Source: an uncultured Actinomyces sp. (lineage in GTDB: Bacteria > Actinomycetota > Actinomycetes > Actinomycetales > Actinomycetaceae). Taken from it: 7,898 nucleotides of DNA. This document shows, one piece after another, positions 1 to 6,245 of this stretch. Position 1 is the stretch's first letter. Every line of letters begins with the position of its first letter. The stretch spans positions 1-7,898 of the forward strand of contig USHU01000038.1 of assembly GCA_900554605.1 (NCBI GenBank). The letters run 5' to 3'. The translations under genes were made by a program, and so were the position numbers. The notes under the pieces were generated by a model. It worked only from the letters and a program-made list of their open reading frames with translations, was not told where the DNA came from and made no database searches.

Positions 1-40
1 TTATTGGATCGAAAGAATCTGTAAAAAAGTAACTATTTTT

Positions 41-45
41 GGAGG
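41..45 (+). promoter_or_regulatory. Ribosome-binding site of the truncated permease
   Basis: GGAGG lies 8 bases before the GTG at 54, an ideal Shine-Dalgarno position. It favours GTG 54 over the in-frame TTG at 39, which overlaps the GGAGG itself. The ATG at 52 is out of frame and is followed at once by a stop. Confidence 0.6.
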
Positions 46-53
46 ACAAGCAT

Positions 54-437
54 GTGATTATACAGGCGTTATCGAGTATGGTGACGATACTTGCGGTCAT
101 CGCGCTCGGCTATCTCTTGCAGGCCAAGGGATGGTTTAAGGAAGGGTTCAGCAAGAGCATTGCGGATTTGATTTTGAAGATTGCTTTGCCGGCATCAATC
201 TTTGTTTCAGTATTAAAATTTATTACAAAAGAACAACTCGTGAGTTTCTTTGGGGCTAGCCTTTATCCATTGATTGCGGTGATTCTAGGCTACATCGTGG
301 CATGGGGCGCTGTTGTCTTATTCAAAATTCCGGTTGGAAGACGCGGAGTGATACTCAATACATTCGTAAATGCGAACACAGTTTTTATGGGGCTGCCGCT
401 CAATCTTTCTCTTTTTGGAGAAGAAGCGATGCCGTTT
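54..437 (+). pseudogene. AEC-family permease, N-terminal fragment only
   Basis: This is the first ~128 residues of an auxin efflux carrier/malate permease-type transporter (AEC family), a membrane protein that normally has about 300-320 residues and ten membrane segments. Visible are an opening hydrophobic segment with the family-like ALGYLLQAKGWF, a second with LILKIALPASIFVSV, a third near YPLIAVILGYIVAW, and the conserved stretch NTFVNANTVFMGLPLNLSLF. After GEEAMPF the family's next membrane segment should begin; instead unrelated sequence follows. The first ~430 bases are AT-richer than the rest (19 G+C in bases 181-240), and the protein resembles Bacillota homologues from memory. The remaining two thirds of the gene are absent, so no working transporter can be made from this copy. 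It could be an insertion remnant, a deletion scar or a contig chimera. The family call is firm; the origin is inference. Confidence 0.75.
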
Positions 438-581
438 CCACGCCTATCCCCTCTCCACACAAGTGACATACACCTCATTAATATATACGGGATATCCAAT
501 GCAGTGCAATACGTCACGTATGACAACCTGAGATACATAAGTGCACTGCACTTTCAGGCACAGAATGAGCACAATAGATCT
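438..581. other. Junction region between permease fragment and thioesterase
   Basis: These 144 bases are open in the permease/thioesterase frame, but the 48 predicted residues match neither the AEC family nor TesB. I see no gene, tRNA or clear promoter here. The left part (438-480) may be the true join between the two DNA sources. The right part (about 499-550) carries dyad symmetry listed separately and is probably the natural upstream region of the thioesterase gene. No convincing -35/-10 pair was found for that gene. Confidence 0.45.
500..550. repeat. Nested inverted repeats upstream of tesB
   Basis: TGCAGTGCA (500-508) and its exact reverse complement TGCACTGCA (542-550) form 9-base arms. 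Between them ATACGT-C-ACGTAT (509-521) is a perfect 13-base palindrome immediately after the left arm. Such symmetry about 30-80 bases before a start codon is typical of repressor operators, but no regulator is identified. It could also be a remnant of the recombination or mobile-element end that made the junction. Confidence 0.4.
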
Positions 582-1538
582 ATGACAACACCGCTTCCTA
601 TCCCCACCATCTCAACGGAACCTGTTGCCTCGGTACTGCGCATTCTTTCTCTCAAAGAGAACGGTGAAGATTCTTTTATCGCCCGCTCGCTGCCCCAGGT
701 TCGCCGAGTCTATGGGGGGCAGGTGCTTGCCCAAGGGCTACTTGCCGCCAGTGCGACTGTGCCCGAAGGGCGACTTCCTCACTCTCTGCACGCATATTTT
801 GTTCGAGGCGGTGACCCGGAGAGTCCTTTTACCCTCGACGTGACCCGAGTGCTCGACGGGCGTTCATTTACTAATCGTTCGGTCTCTTGTTTCCAAGACA
901 CCCGCGAGATCCTCACTATGAGCGTCTCTTTCCAGGGCCACGAGGCCGCACCCTCCTATTCGCCGTCTGCTCCGCAGGTGCCCTCGGCAGATGAGTGTCG
1001 TTCCGCTTTTGAGATTTTCAGACTCATGGACCACCCCGTCGGAAAATTCTTGGGAAAGACTGCAGCCTTTGACGTCCGACACATCGGTCAGAGCCTGTAC
1101 ACCAAAGCGGATCCCCTCAGAGAACCAGAGCAGCGGCTGTGGATGAAGCCACGAGCTAAGGTTCCAGAAAGCGCCTCGCAGTATGTTCACCGAGCGCTTC
1201 TCACCTACGTTGTCGACCAGGTGATGTTGGAACCCGCGCTTCGCACTCTTGGCTTGTCCTGGATGTCTCCGGGACTTGTTGCTGCTTCTTTGGACCATGC
1301 GATGTGGTTCCACCATGATGTCGATATCAATGAGTGGATCCTGTTTGATCAGCGCTGTACGCAGATTGTCGGTGGGCGCGTTTTAGTCGAATGTTCGATA
1401 TTTTCTGCGCACGGGACTTTGCTTGCCCATGCCACACAAGAGGCAATGCTTCGTATTCCCAGCGAAGGGCACACATCAAGCCACTGGGGATTTGGGGTTG
1501 ATCCCAAGACCGGCAAACCGATGAGCGGCATGGCGTAG
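582..1538 (+). CDS. tesB: Acyl-CoA thioesterase II (TesB family)
   Basis: Cytoplasmic double-hotdog thioesterase that hydrolyses acyl-CoA to free fatty acid and CoA. With ATG 582 the product has 318 residues, against about 286 in E. coli TesB; the extra is an N-terminal lead of ~15 and a C-terminal tail ending GKPMSGMA. Family landmarks are VYGGQVLAQGL (43-53), HSLHAYFVRGGD (67-78), a first hotdog ending TMSVSFQGHE, and the second hotdog with ASLDHAMWFHHDVDINEW (235-252). Asp238, Thr260 and Gln286 (ATQEAMLR) align with the Asp/Thr/Gln catalytic triad of TesB. There is no good Shine-Dalgarno before 582; CACAAT at 570-575 sits 6 bases upstream, so a leaderless start is possible but weak. The frame is open upstream into a permease fragment, which I treat as accidental. 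A strong stem-loop follows the stop. Confidence 0.88.
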   Translation: MTTPLPIPTISTEPVASVLRILSLKENGEDSFIARSLPQVRRVYGGQVLAQGLLAASATVPEGRLPHSLHAYFVRGGDPESPFTLDVTRVLDGRSFTNRSVSCFQDTREILTMSVSFQGHEAAPSYSPSAPQVPSADECRSAFEIFRLMDHPVGKFLGKTAAFDVRHIGQSLYTKADPLREPEQRLWMKPRAKVPESASQYVHRALLTYVVDQVMLEPALRTLGLSWMSPGLVAASLDHAMWFHHDVDINEWILFDQRCTQIVGGRVLVECSIFSAHGTLLAHATQEAMLRIPSEGHTSSHWGFGVDPKTGKPMSGMA

Positions 1539-1605
1539 CGCTAATCTTTGCGCCATCGAAGGTGCAACTTACACGTACTTTTTCGTACAGATAACTACCA
1601 AAACC

Positions 1606-1638
1606 ATGGGAGGGAACGGTTGTACCGTTCCCTCCCAT
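1606..1638. terminator. Bidirectional stem-loop between tesB and ettA
   Basis: ATGGGAGGGAACGGT (1606-1620) pairs perfectly over 15 bases with 1624-1638 around the loop TGT. It lies 67 bases after the tesB stop and 18 bases after the ettA stop on the other strand, so it can end both convergent transcripts. The T-tract is weak: GGTTTTGGT follows the stem on the minus strand and nothing clear on the plus strand, a common state in high-GC actinobacteria. Confidence 0.8.
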
Positions 1639-1656
1639 TGAGTCTGAACCCAAAGA

Positions 1657-3339
1657 TCAGTCGCGAGTGAGTTTACGGTGCGTCACGCGGTGAGGCGCGG
1701 CGGCGTCTTGTCCCAATCGCTCGATCTTGTTCTTCTCGTAGGATTCGAAGTTTCCTTCAAACCAGTACCACGACGCAGGGTTCTCATCGGTACCCTCCCA
1801 CGCGAGAATGTGCGTGGCAACGCGGTCAAGGAACCAACGATCGTGGGTGATCACCACTGCACAACCCGGGAACTGCAAGAGAGCATTCTCCAGTGAAGAT
1901 AGTGTTTCCACATCAAGGTCGTTCGTCGGTTCGTCAAGGAGCAGCAGGTTGCCACCCTGCTTGAGCGTCAGCGCCAAGTTTAGACGGTTACGTTCACCAC
2001 CGGAAAGGACACCGGCAGGCTTTTGCTGGTCGGCACCTTTGAAACCAAAGGCTGAAACGTATGCACGGGACGGCATTTCGACACTGCCAACTTGGATGTA
2101 GTCCAGTCCGTCGGAGACGACCTCCCACAGCGTCTTATCGGGATCGATTCCCGCACGGTTCTGGTCAACGTAGCTCAGCTTGACGGTCTCACCGATGGTG
2201 AGTTCACCGCCGTCAAGCGGCTCCAAACCGACGATGGTCTTGAACAGTGTCGTCTTACCAACGCCGTTGGGGCCGATGACACCGACGATACCGTTTCGAG
2301 GCAGGGAGAAGGAAAGCCCATCGATCAACACGCGATCTCCGAAGCCCTTTCGAAGGTTCGAAGCCTCGATAACGATGTTGCCCAAACGCGGTCCCGGCGG
2401 GATCTGGATTTCTTCGAAGTCGAGCTTGCGACTGCGTTCTGCTTCAGCCGCCATTTCTTCGTAGCGTTCCAGACGCGCCTTCGACTTCGCCTGACGTCCC
2501 TTCGGTGAGGTCCGGACCCACTCGAGTTCTTCCTTCAGACGCTTAGCAAGCTTTGCGTCCTTTTGGCCTTGAACCTGCAGACGCTTTTCCTTTGTCTCCA
2601 GGTAGGTCGAGTAATTGCCTTCGTAGGGATACAGGTGACCGCGGTCAACTTCGGCGATCCACTGAGCGACGTGGTCGAGGAAGTAACGGTCGTGGGTAAC
2701 GGCGATCACGGCACCCGGGTAGGTAGAAAGGTGCTTTTCAAGCCAGAGAACCGATTCGGCGTCCAAGTGGTTGGTCGGTTCGTCAAGAAGCAACAAATCG
2801 GGAGCTTCAATAAGCAAACGACACAAAGCGACGCGGCGGCGCTCACCACCGGAGAGCACACTGACCTGCTGGTCCGGTGGCGGGCATCGAAGCGCATCCA
2901 TGGCCTGGTCAAGCTGTGAATCGATATCCCATGCGTTCAGGGCATCAATTTCGGTTTGGAGCTTACCCATCTCATCCATCAGCGCATCAAAGTCAGCATC
3001 CGGATTTGCCATTTCTTCAGAGATCTCGTTGAAACGCGCAAGCTTCGCGAAAGTATCGGCAGCACCCATACGAACGTTTTCGATGACCGTCTTGGAATCA
3101 TCTAACTCGGGTTCCTGCATGAGGATCCCGACAGTGTATCCGGGGCTTAGACGAGCTTCGCCATTGCTGGGCTCATCCAGTCCGGCCATGATCTTGAGGA
3201 TCGAGGACTTACCGGCACCGTTGGGACCGACCATGCCGATCTTTGCGCCGGGGAAGAAAGCCATTGTGACGTCATCAAGGATGACTTTGTCACCAATAGC
3301 TTTGCGAGCCTTAATCATTTGGTAGATGAACTCCGCCAT
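1657..3339 (-). CDS. ettA: Energy-dependent translational throttle protein EttA (ABC-F ATPase)
   Basis: Soluble ABC-F protein that binds the ribosomal E site and gates early elongation according to the ATP/ADP ratio; it is not a transporter and has no membrane segments. The 560 residues (E. coli EttA has 555) hold two ATPase cassettes. Cassette 1 has Walker A GPNGAGKS (38-45), an EttA-type arm with PDADFD (113-118), signature LSGGE (162-166), and Walker B LLLLDEP with Glu187. The linker with ELEWVR and KGRQAKSKARL spans about 250-310, followed by IPPGPRLG. Cassette 2 has Walker A GPNGVGKT (356-363), signature LSGGE (445-449), and Walker B with Glu470. The C-terminus has EGNFESYEKNK. The start at 3339 (MAEFIYQM) is chosen over the GTG at 3360 because GGAG lies 5 bases upstream and homologues begin there. 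It follows the ssbB-like gene by 96 bases in the same direction. Confidence 0.95.
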   Translation of the reverse strand: MAEFIYQMIKARKAIGDKVILDDVTMAFFPGAKIGMVGPNGAGKSSILKIMAGLDEPSNGEARLSPGYTVGILMQEPELDDSKTVIENVRMGAADTFAKLARFNEISEEMANPDADFDALMDEMGKLQTEIDALNAWDIDSQLDQAMDALRCPPPDQQVSVLSGGERRRVALCRLLIEAPDLLLLDEPTNHLDAESVLWLEKHLSTYPGAVIAVTHDRYFLDHVAQWIAEVDRGHLYPYEGNYSTYLETKEKRLQVQGQKDAKLAKRLKEELEWVRTSPKGRQAKSKARLERYEEMAAEAERSRKLDFEEIQIPPGPRLGNIVIEASNLRKGFGDRVLIDGLSFSLPRNGIVGVIGPNGVGKTTLFKTIVGLEPLDGGELTIGETVKLSYVDQNRAGIDPDKTLWEVVSDGLDYIQVGSVEMPSRAYVSAFGFKGADQQKPAGVLSGGERNRLNLALTLKQGGNLLLLDEPTNDLDVETLSSLENALLQFPGCAVVITHDRWFLDRVATHILAWEGTDENPASWYWFEGNFESYEKNKIERLGQDAAAPHRVTHRKLTRD

Positions 3340-3344
3340 GAATT

Positions 3345-3348
3345 CTCC
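3345..3348 (-). promoter_or_regulatory. Ribosome-binding site of ettA
   Basis: GGAG on the minus strand, 5 bases before the ATG at 3339. It decides the start, because the longer reading from GTG 3360 would place this site inside the coding sequence. Confidence 0.65.
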
Positions 3349-3435
3349 GTTCAGGATCACGTGACATAACGCCGTCGTAGTTGGGCAGACCCCTCAATGC
3401 TAAGGCACGAGTCGCATTTTTGGCATATAGGACTT

Positions 3436-4059
3436 CTAAGCCGCATCACTTCCATCGAGATCTGATTCTTCCGCCTCCCAAGAAGAATCACGATCCTCAT
3501 CAACCCCGCACTCACCAGTGCAGTGCTCGCTCAGGGACGTGGCTTCAGTGCCAATCCCGTCTCTTTCACCTGTGCCGCAGCCCATATCTGGAGCGCCCGG
3601 ATCATGGCGGTAAACGCCGTTAGATTCGTCCGTATCCGACTGTGCGGCGTACTCCCCCGCTTCAACGGTCGATGATTCTTGAACATTGTGTTGAGGAATC
3701 TTCGGTTTCATCACTGCCGCAGGGCCGAAAGCAAGGTCAATACCGCAAAAACTCGCGTTAATGACAAGCTCAGCACGCGCCTCGGAATCTGATCCAATCC
3801 ACGCGCGAGCACTTGGCCGCCCGCTGACAATAATCGGAGTTCCCTTTTCAACGCTCGAGAGAAGATTCTTTGCGAGTCGATCCCACACGCATACCGTGTA
3901 CCAATGGGGGTCACGTTCCACATACTTTCCAGAATCATTAATTCGCCATTGACTTGCAGCGAGGCGGAATCGGATTCCCTTTGTCCCTGACTGAGTCGTC
4001 ATGCTTCGTAGATCTGATCCGACGCGACCGCGAAGAATGACGGTGCCCTGGTTGTTCAT
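3436..4059 (-). CDS. ssbB: Single-stranded DNA-binding protein, SsbB-like, without the acidic tip
   Basis: Binds single-stranded DNA through one OB fold. Residues 1-115 are the OB domain: GTVILRGRVGSDLR at the start, FRLAASQWR (31-39), the strand HWYTVCVWDRLAKN (52-65), and KGTPIIVSGRPSARAW (72-87). Trp38, Trp53, Trp59 and Phe104 are candidates for base stacking. Residues 120-207 are a low-complexity Asp/Glu/Ser/Gly-rich tail, as in SSBs, but the protein ends DLDGSDAA instead of the canonical D-D-I-P-F type tip that recruits repair and replication partners. This, and the position upstream of ettA, fits the second actinobacterial SSB (SsbB of Streptomyces; in Mycobacterium tuberculosis the SSBb gene Rv2478c precedes the ettA homologue Rv2477c). 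ATG 4059 has a good GGAAGGA ribosome site. It is probably co-oriented for joint expression with ettA. Confidence 0.88.
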   Translation of the reverse strand: MNNQGTVILRGRVGSDLRSMTTQSGTKGIRFRLAASQWRINDSGKYVERDPHWYTVCVWDRLAKNLLSSVEKGTPIIVSGRPSARAWIGSDSEARAELVINASFCGIDLAFGPAAVMKPKIPQHNVQESSTVEAGEYAAQSDTDESNGVYRHDPGAPDMGCGTGERDGIGTEATSLSEHCTGECGVDEDRDSSWEAEESDLDGSDAA

Positions 4060-4105
4060 GGTTCTTCCTTCCTAGAGTCGAGTTCCCTTGATGGGTTCGA
4101 CCACT

Positions 4106-4121
4106 GTGCGCCCATGCGCAC
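4106..4121. repeat. Small hairpin in the orn-ssbB gap
   Basis: GTGCGC (4106-4111), loop CCAT, GCGCAC (4116-4121): a 6-base perfect stem. On the minus strand it lies about 70 bases after the orn stop and 46 bases before the ssbB start, with no T-tract after it. It may be a weak orn terminator or part of the ssbB mRNA leader. Confidence 0.4.
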
Positions 4122-4133
4122 TGAGAAAGGAAG

Positions 4134-4186
4134 ACCGGTACCAGCGCCTGTGGAAAACGCCGATACCGGTGCGCCCTGTGGAAAAC
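4134..4186. repeat. Two-copy repeat carrying DnaA-box-like sequences
   Basis: Two direct copies share ACCGGT, then GCGCC, then TGTGGAAAAC. Copy 1 has these at 4134-4139, 4144-4148 and 4149-4158; copy 2 at 4165-4170, 4171-4175 and 4177-4186. The last elements are exactly 28 bases apart. On the minus strand each contains TTTTCCACA (4157-4149 and 4185-4177), which fits the DnaA-box consensus TTWTNCACA. ACCGGTA (4134-4140) and TACCGGT (4164-4170) also form an inverted repeat. The block is 75-127 bases upstream of the ssbB start. Confidence 0.55.
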
Positions 4187-4193
4187 TCGAAAG

Positions 4194-4826
4194 TTACTTG
4201 GTTTCCTCACCAATTTCAGGAATTCCCATGGCCACGACCTCTTGAGCGACCTCGCGCGCGTACTCGCGCGTGATGGGCTCGTGGGGGAAAAGAACACGGC
4301 GGTAGTACTCGAGTTCTTGAATTGACTCAAGGATATCGGCCAATGCACGGTGCCCACCGTGCTTGACAGGAGCTTCCTCGAAAGCCCTACGGTACCAGCG
4401 CTTTGCAAGTTCCTTAATCGAAGATACGTCAATCAGACGGTAGTGCAGGTGGTCAATGACCTGCGGCATATTCGCTTCGAGGAAGATCTTATCCGTACCT
4501 ACGGAGTTACCGGCCAAGAGTGCTTTGTTCGGCGCGGGGACGAAGCGACGAATGTAGGACAGAACCTGCTCTTGCGCTTCTTCCATCGTCGTTCCCGACG
4601 CAAGATCTTCAAGTAGCCCCGAGGAGGTATGCATCTGTCGGACGAAATCATTCATCCCTTCCAGAGCCTCAGCGGGAGGGGTAATAAGGACATCAATACC
4701 CGGGTCAACGATACGCAGATCAGCATCGGTAATAACTACTGCAACCTCAATCAAGGCATCGCGGGACACATCGAGTCCCGTCATTTCACAATCGATCCAC
4801 ACCAATGGTTCTTTCAAATCACTCAC
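4194..4826 (-). CDS. orn: Oligoribonuclease (3'-5' exoribonuclease for nanoRNA)
   Basis: Degrades 2-5-nucleotide RNAs, including pGpG from cyclic-di-GMP, to mononucleotides; cytoplasmic dimer of the DEDDh exonuclease family. The 210 residues show every expected motif: Exo I WIDCEMTGLD with Asp12 and Glu14, Exo II GNSVGTDKIFL with Asp112, Tyr129 in the HYRLIDVSS stretch, and Exo III KHGGHRALADI with His159 and Asp164. The protein is about 30 residues longer than E. coli Orn, with a charged C-terminal tail (EVAQEVVAMGIPEIGEETK) that is common in actinobacterial forms. The start is GTG at 4826; homologues begin just before the WID motif, so the position is sound. It has no clear Shine-Dalgarno but a TACACT element ends 7 bases before the GTG, suggesting a leaderless mRNA. 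It is divergent from ilvA and lies 134 bases before ssbB. Confidence 0.95.
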   Translation of the reverse strand: MSDLKEPLVWIDCEMTGLDVSRDALIEVAVVITDADLRIVDPGIDVLITPPAEALEGMNDFVRQMHTSSGLLEDLASGTTMEEAQEQVLSYIRRFVPAPNKALLAGNSVGTDKIFLEANMPQVIDHLHYRLIDVSSIKELAKRWYRRAFEEAPVKHGGHRALADILESIQELEYYRRVLFPHEPITREYAREVAQEVVAMGIPEIGEETK

Positions 4827-4896
4827 GTTCTCAAGTGTAGGCTTCTCACCGAGATTTCACTGTTTGGCGTGAGAAAGTGCGCTCACTAGCCGTGAG
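4822..4896. repeat. Cluster of CTCAC/GTGAG motifs in the orn-ilvA control region
   Basis: Five copies of one pentamer in either orientation lie in 75 bases: CTCAC at 4822, 4845 and 4882, and GTGAG at 4869 and 4892. They pair into two dyads: TTCTCAC (4843-4849) with GTGAGAA (4869-4875), and CTCAC (4882-4886) with GTGAG (4892-4896). The cluster covers the candidate orn -10 and abuts the candidate ilvA -10. It could be an operator array, or mRNA structure on the longer ilvA leader. Confidence 0.4.
4834..4839 (-). promoter_or_regulatory. Candidate -10 element for leaderless orn transcript
   Basis: TACACT (minus strand) fits TANNNT and is followed by exactly 7 bases and then the orn GTG. That spacing puts the transcription start at or next to the first base of the start codon. 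No good -35 was found 16-18 bases upstream, which actinobacterial promoters often lack. Confidence 0.45.
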
Positions 4897-4897
4897 T

Positions 4898-4903
4898 TAC
4901 GAT
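4898..4903 (+). promoter_or_regulatory. Candidate -10 element for ilvA
   Basis: TACGAT, overlapped by GATAAT at 4901-4906, lies about 30 bases before the ilvA ATG, giving a leader of roughly 20-25 bases with a normal ribosome site. No convincing -35 is seen. Confidence 0.35.
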
Positions 4904-4922
4904 AATGACCGATCGTCAATTC

Positions 4923-4928
4923 AAGGAG
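4923..4928 (+). promoter_or_regulatory. Ribosome-binding site of ilvA
   Basis: AAGGAG, 5 bases before ATG 4934. It decides the start against the in-frame ATG at 4877, whose extra 19 residues are not family-like and which would make the candidate promoter coding. Confidence 0.75.
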
Positions 4929-4933
4929 TACCT

Positions 4934-6220
4934 ATGTCAACGGATCAGTTTCCCCTTTCTCCCGAGTTGGTCGCCCAGGCCTCGGAAATTTTGGGCGATG
5001 TCGTTGAGAAGACACCGGTCATGTACTCCCAGCGCCTGAGTGATCTCGTGGGTGTTCCCGTTCACCTTAAGCGCGAAGATATGCAAACCTGCCGTTCTTT
5101 TAAGGTGCGAGGCGCTTATTTCCGCATGAGTATGCTCAGCGAAGAAGAACGCCGCCGCGGAGTCGTGTGCGCATCCGCAGGCAACCATGCTCAAGGGTTG
5201 GCATATGCCTGTTCTCAGTTGAAGGTTCGCGGAACCATCTATCTTCCGTCCAATACTCCCAAGCAAAAGCGCCAGCGTATTGAAACGATTGGTGGCGATT
5301 GGGTTGAGCAGGTGATCGTCGACGGGACTTTCGACCGCGCGAACGCACAAGCCCAAGAAGCCGCGCGCCACTCCGGACGCACCTACATCCACCCCTACGA
5401 CGATCCTTATACCATTGCCGGCCAGGGAACAATCGCCGTCGAGCTTGAGGAACAGATTCTTCCCGAGGCCGCGGCTGTGCTGGTCCCTGTCGGTGGCGGT
5501 GGCCTCCTTGCGGGAATTGCGACCTGGGTTCGTTCCCGTTTCCCCGGAGTCAAGATTTACGGCGTTGAGCCCAAGGGCGCAGCCTCCATGCATGCTGCCC
5601 TTGAGGAGGGAGAGATCGTTTCCCTTCCTAAAGTTGATCCTTTTGTTGATGGTACTGCTGTCGGCCGAGCTGGAGACCTGCCCTACTCTGTCGTTCGTGA
5701 ACTGGTCGACGATATTTTGGTCGTTCCTGAAGGCGCAGTCTGCACTGAAATGCTCGATTTGTATCACTCAGACGGCGTGATCGCTGAACCTGCAGGCGCT
5801 TTGGCCTCGGCTGCAGCACGTATGTACTTTGCTGATCCTGAGCAACGCTCTCAGCTTCTGGGCGACGCCAGCGGCGCTCTTGTTGCAGTGGTTTCAGGCG
5901 GAAATAACGATATGACTCGTTACGCGGAAATTATGGAACGCTCATTGCGTCATGAAGGTTTGCGTCACTACTTCCTGGTGACCTTCCCACAGCAACCCGG
6001 AGCGCTTCGTAGTTTCCTCGAAGACGTTCTAGGCCCCGGCGACGATATCGTCCACTTTGAGTACACGAAGAAGAATAACCGCGATTCTGGGCCAGCTTTG
6101 GTCGGTATCGATCTTGCTGATCGCGAGGACATCACGGGATTGCGCGAGCGCATGGAAGCCTCTCCCCTTCACGTTGAAGAGCTGCGCCCAGATTCCGAAA
6201 TCTATCGTTTGGTGATTTAA
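4934..6220 (+). CDS. ilvA: Threonine ammonia-lyase (threonine deaminase), biosynthetic type
   Basis: PLP enzyme that turns L-threonine into 2-oxobutanoate and ammonia, the first committed step of isoleucine synthesis. The 428 residues carry the fold-type II lyase core: KREDMQTCRSFKVRGA with the PLP lysine Lys57, SAGNHAQG (81-88), the phosphate-binding loop VGGGGLLAG (186-194), EPAGALA (285-291), and SGGNND (321-326). Residues 344-428 form one ACT-like regulatory domain (HYFLVTFPQQPGALRSFL), the shorter single-domain layout found in Corynebacterium IlvA, unlike the two-domain E. coli enzyme. The ACT-like domain indicates allosteric control, normally inhibition by isoleucine, and argues against the short catabolic TdcB type. 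The gene is divergent from orn, and its stop lies only 25 bases from the convergent winged-helix gene. Confidence 0.95.
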   Translation: MSTDQFPLSPELVAQASEILGDVVEKTPVMYSQRLSDLVGVPVHLKREDMQTCRSFKVRGAYFRMSMLSEEERRRGVVCASAGNHAQGLAYACSQLKVRGTIYLPSNTPKQKRQRIETIGGDWVEQVIVDGTFDRANAQAQEAARHSGRTYIHPYDDPYTIAGQGTIAVELEEQILPEAAAVLVPVGGGGLLAGIATWVRSRFPGVKIYGVEPKGAASMHAALEEGEIVSLPKVDPFVDGTAVGRAGDLPYSVVRELVDDILVVPEGAVCTEMLDLYHSDGVIAEPAGALASAAARMYFADPEQRSQLLGDASGALVAVVSGGNNDMTRYAEIMERSLRHEGLRHYFLVTFPQQPGALRSFLEDVLGPGDDIVHFEYTKKNNRDSGPALVGIDLADREDITGLRERMEASPLHVEELRPDSEIYRLVI

Positions 6221-6245
6221 CAGGACTCTGGACGACACACAGCAC

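Noticed and set aside
1..24. End of an upstream gene terminating at TAA 22-24.
   Set aside because: Seven codons are too few to recognise any protein, and all frames here are short.
39..1538. A single 499-residue permease-thioesterase fusion protein.
   Set aside because: The AEC part is cut after about 128 of ~310 residues, the base composition changes, about 48 linking residues match nothing, and TesB is complete from its own ATG. No functional logic joins the two.
2771..3325. 184-codon plus-strand frame antisense to ettA.
   Set aside because: Low-complexity Ser/Arg-rich shadow of a fully conserved ABC-F gene, with no independent signals.
3340..3435. A separate ettA promoter in the gap after ssbB.
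   Set aside because: Only TANNNT-like words without a matching -35 are visible, too weak to call; transcription from upstream of ssbB is equally possible.
4088..4121. Possible tRNA, from the T-loop-like GGGTTCGA at about 4093-4100 next to a stem.
   Set aside because: No acceptor stem, D-arm or anticodon arm can be placed around it on either strand.
4877..4933. Longer ilvA starting at ATG 4877.
   Set aside because: AAGGAG lies at the right distance from ATG 4934, the added 19 residues are not family-like, and they would cover the candidate promoter.
4937..5767. 276-codon open frame on the minus strand inside ilvA.
   Set aside because: It lies wholly antisense to a well-recognised enzyme and its translation resembles no family I know; it follows from the codon bias of ilvA.
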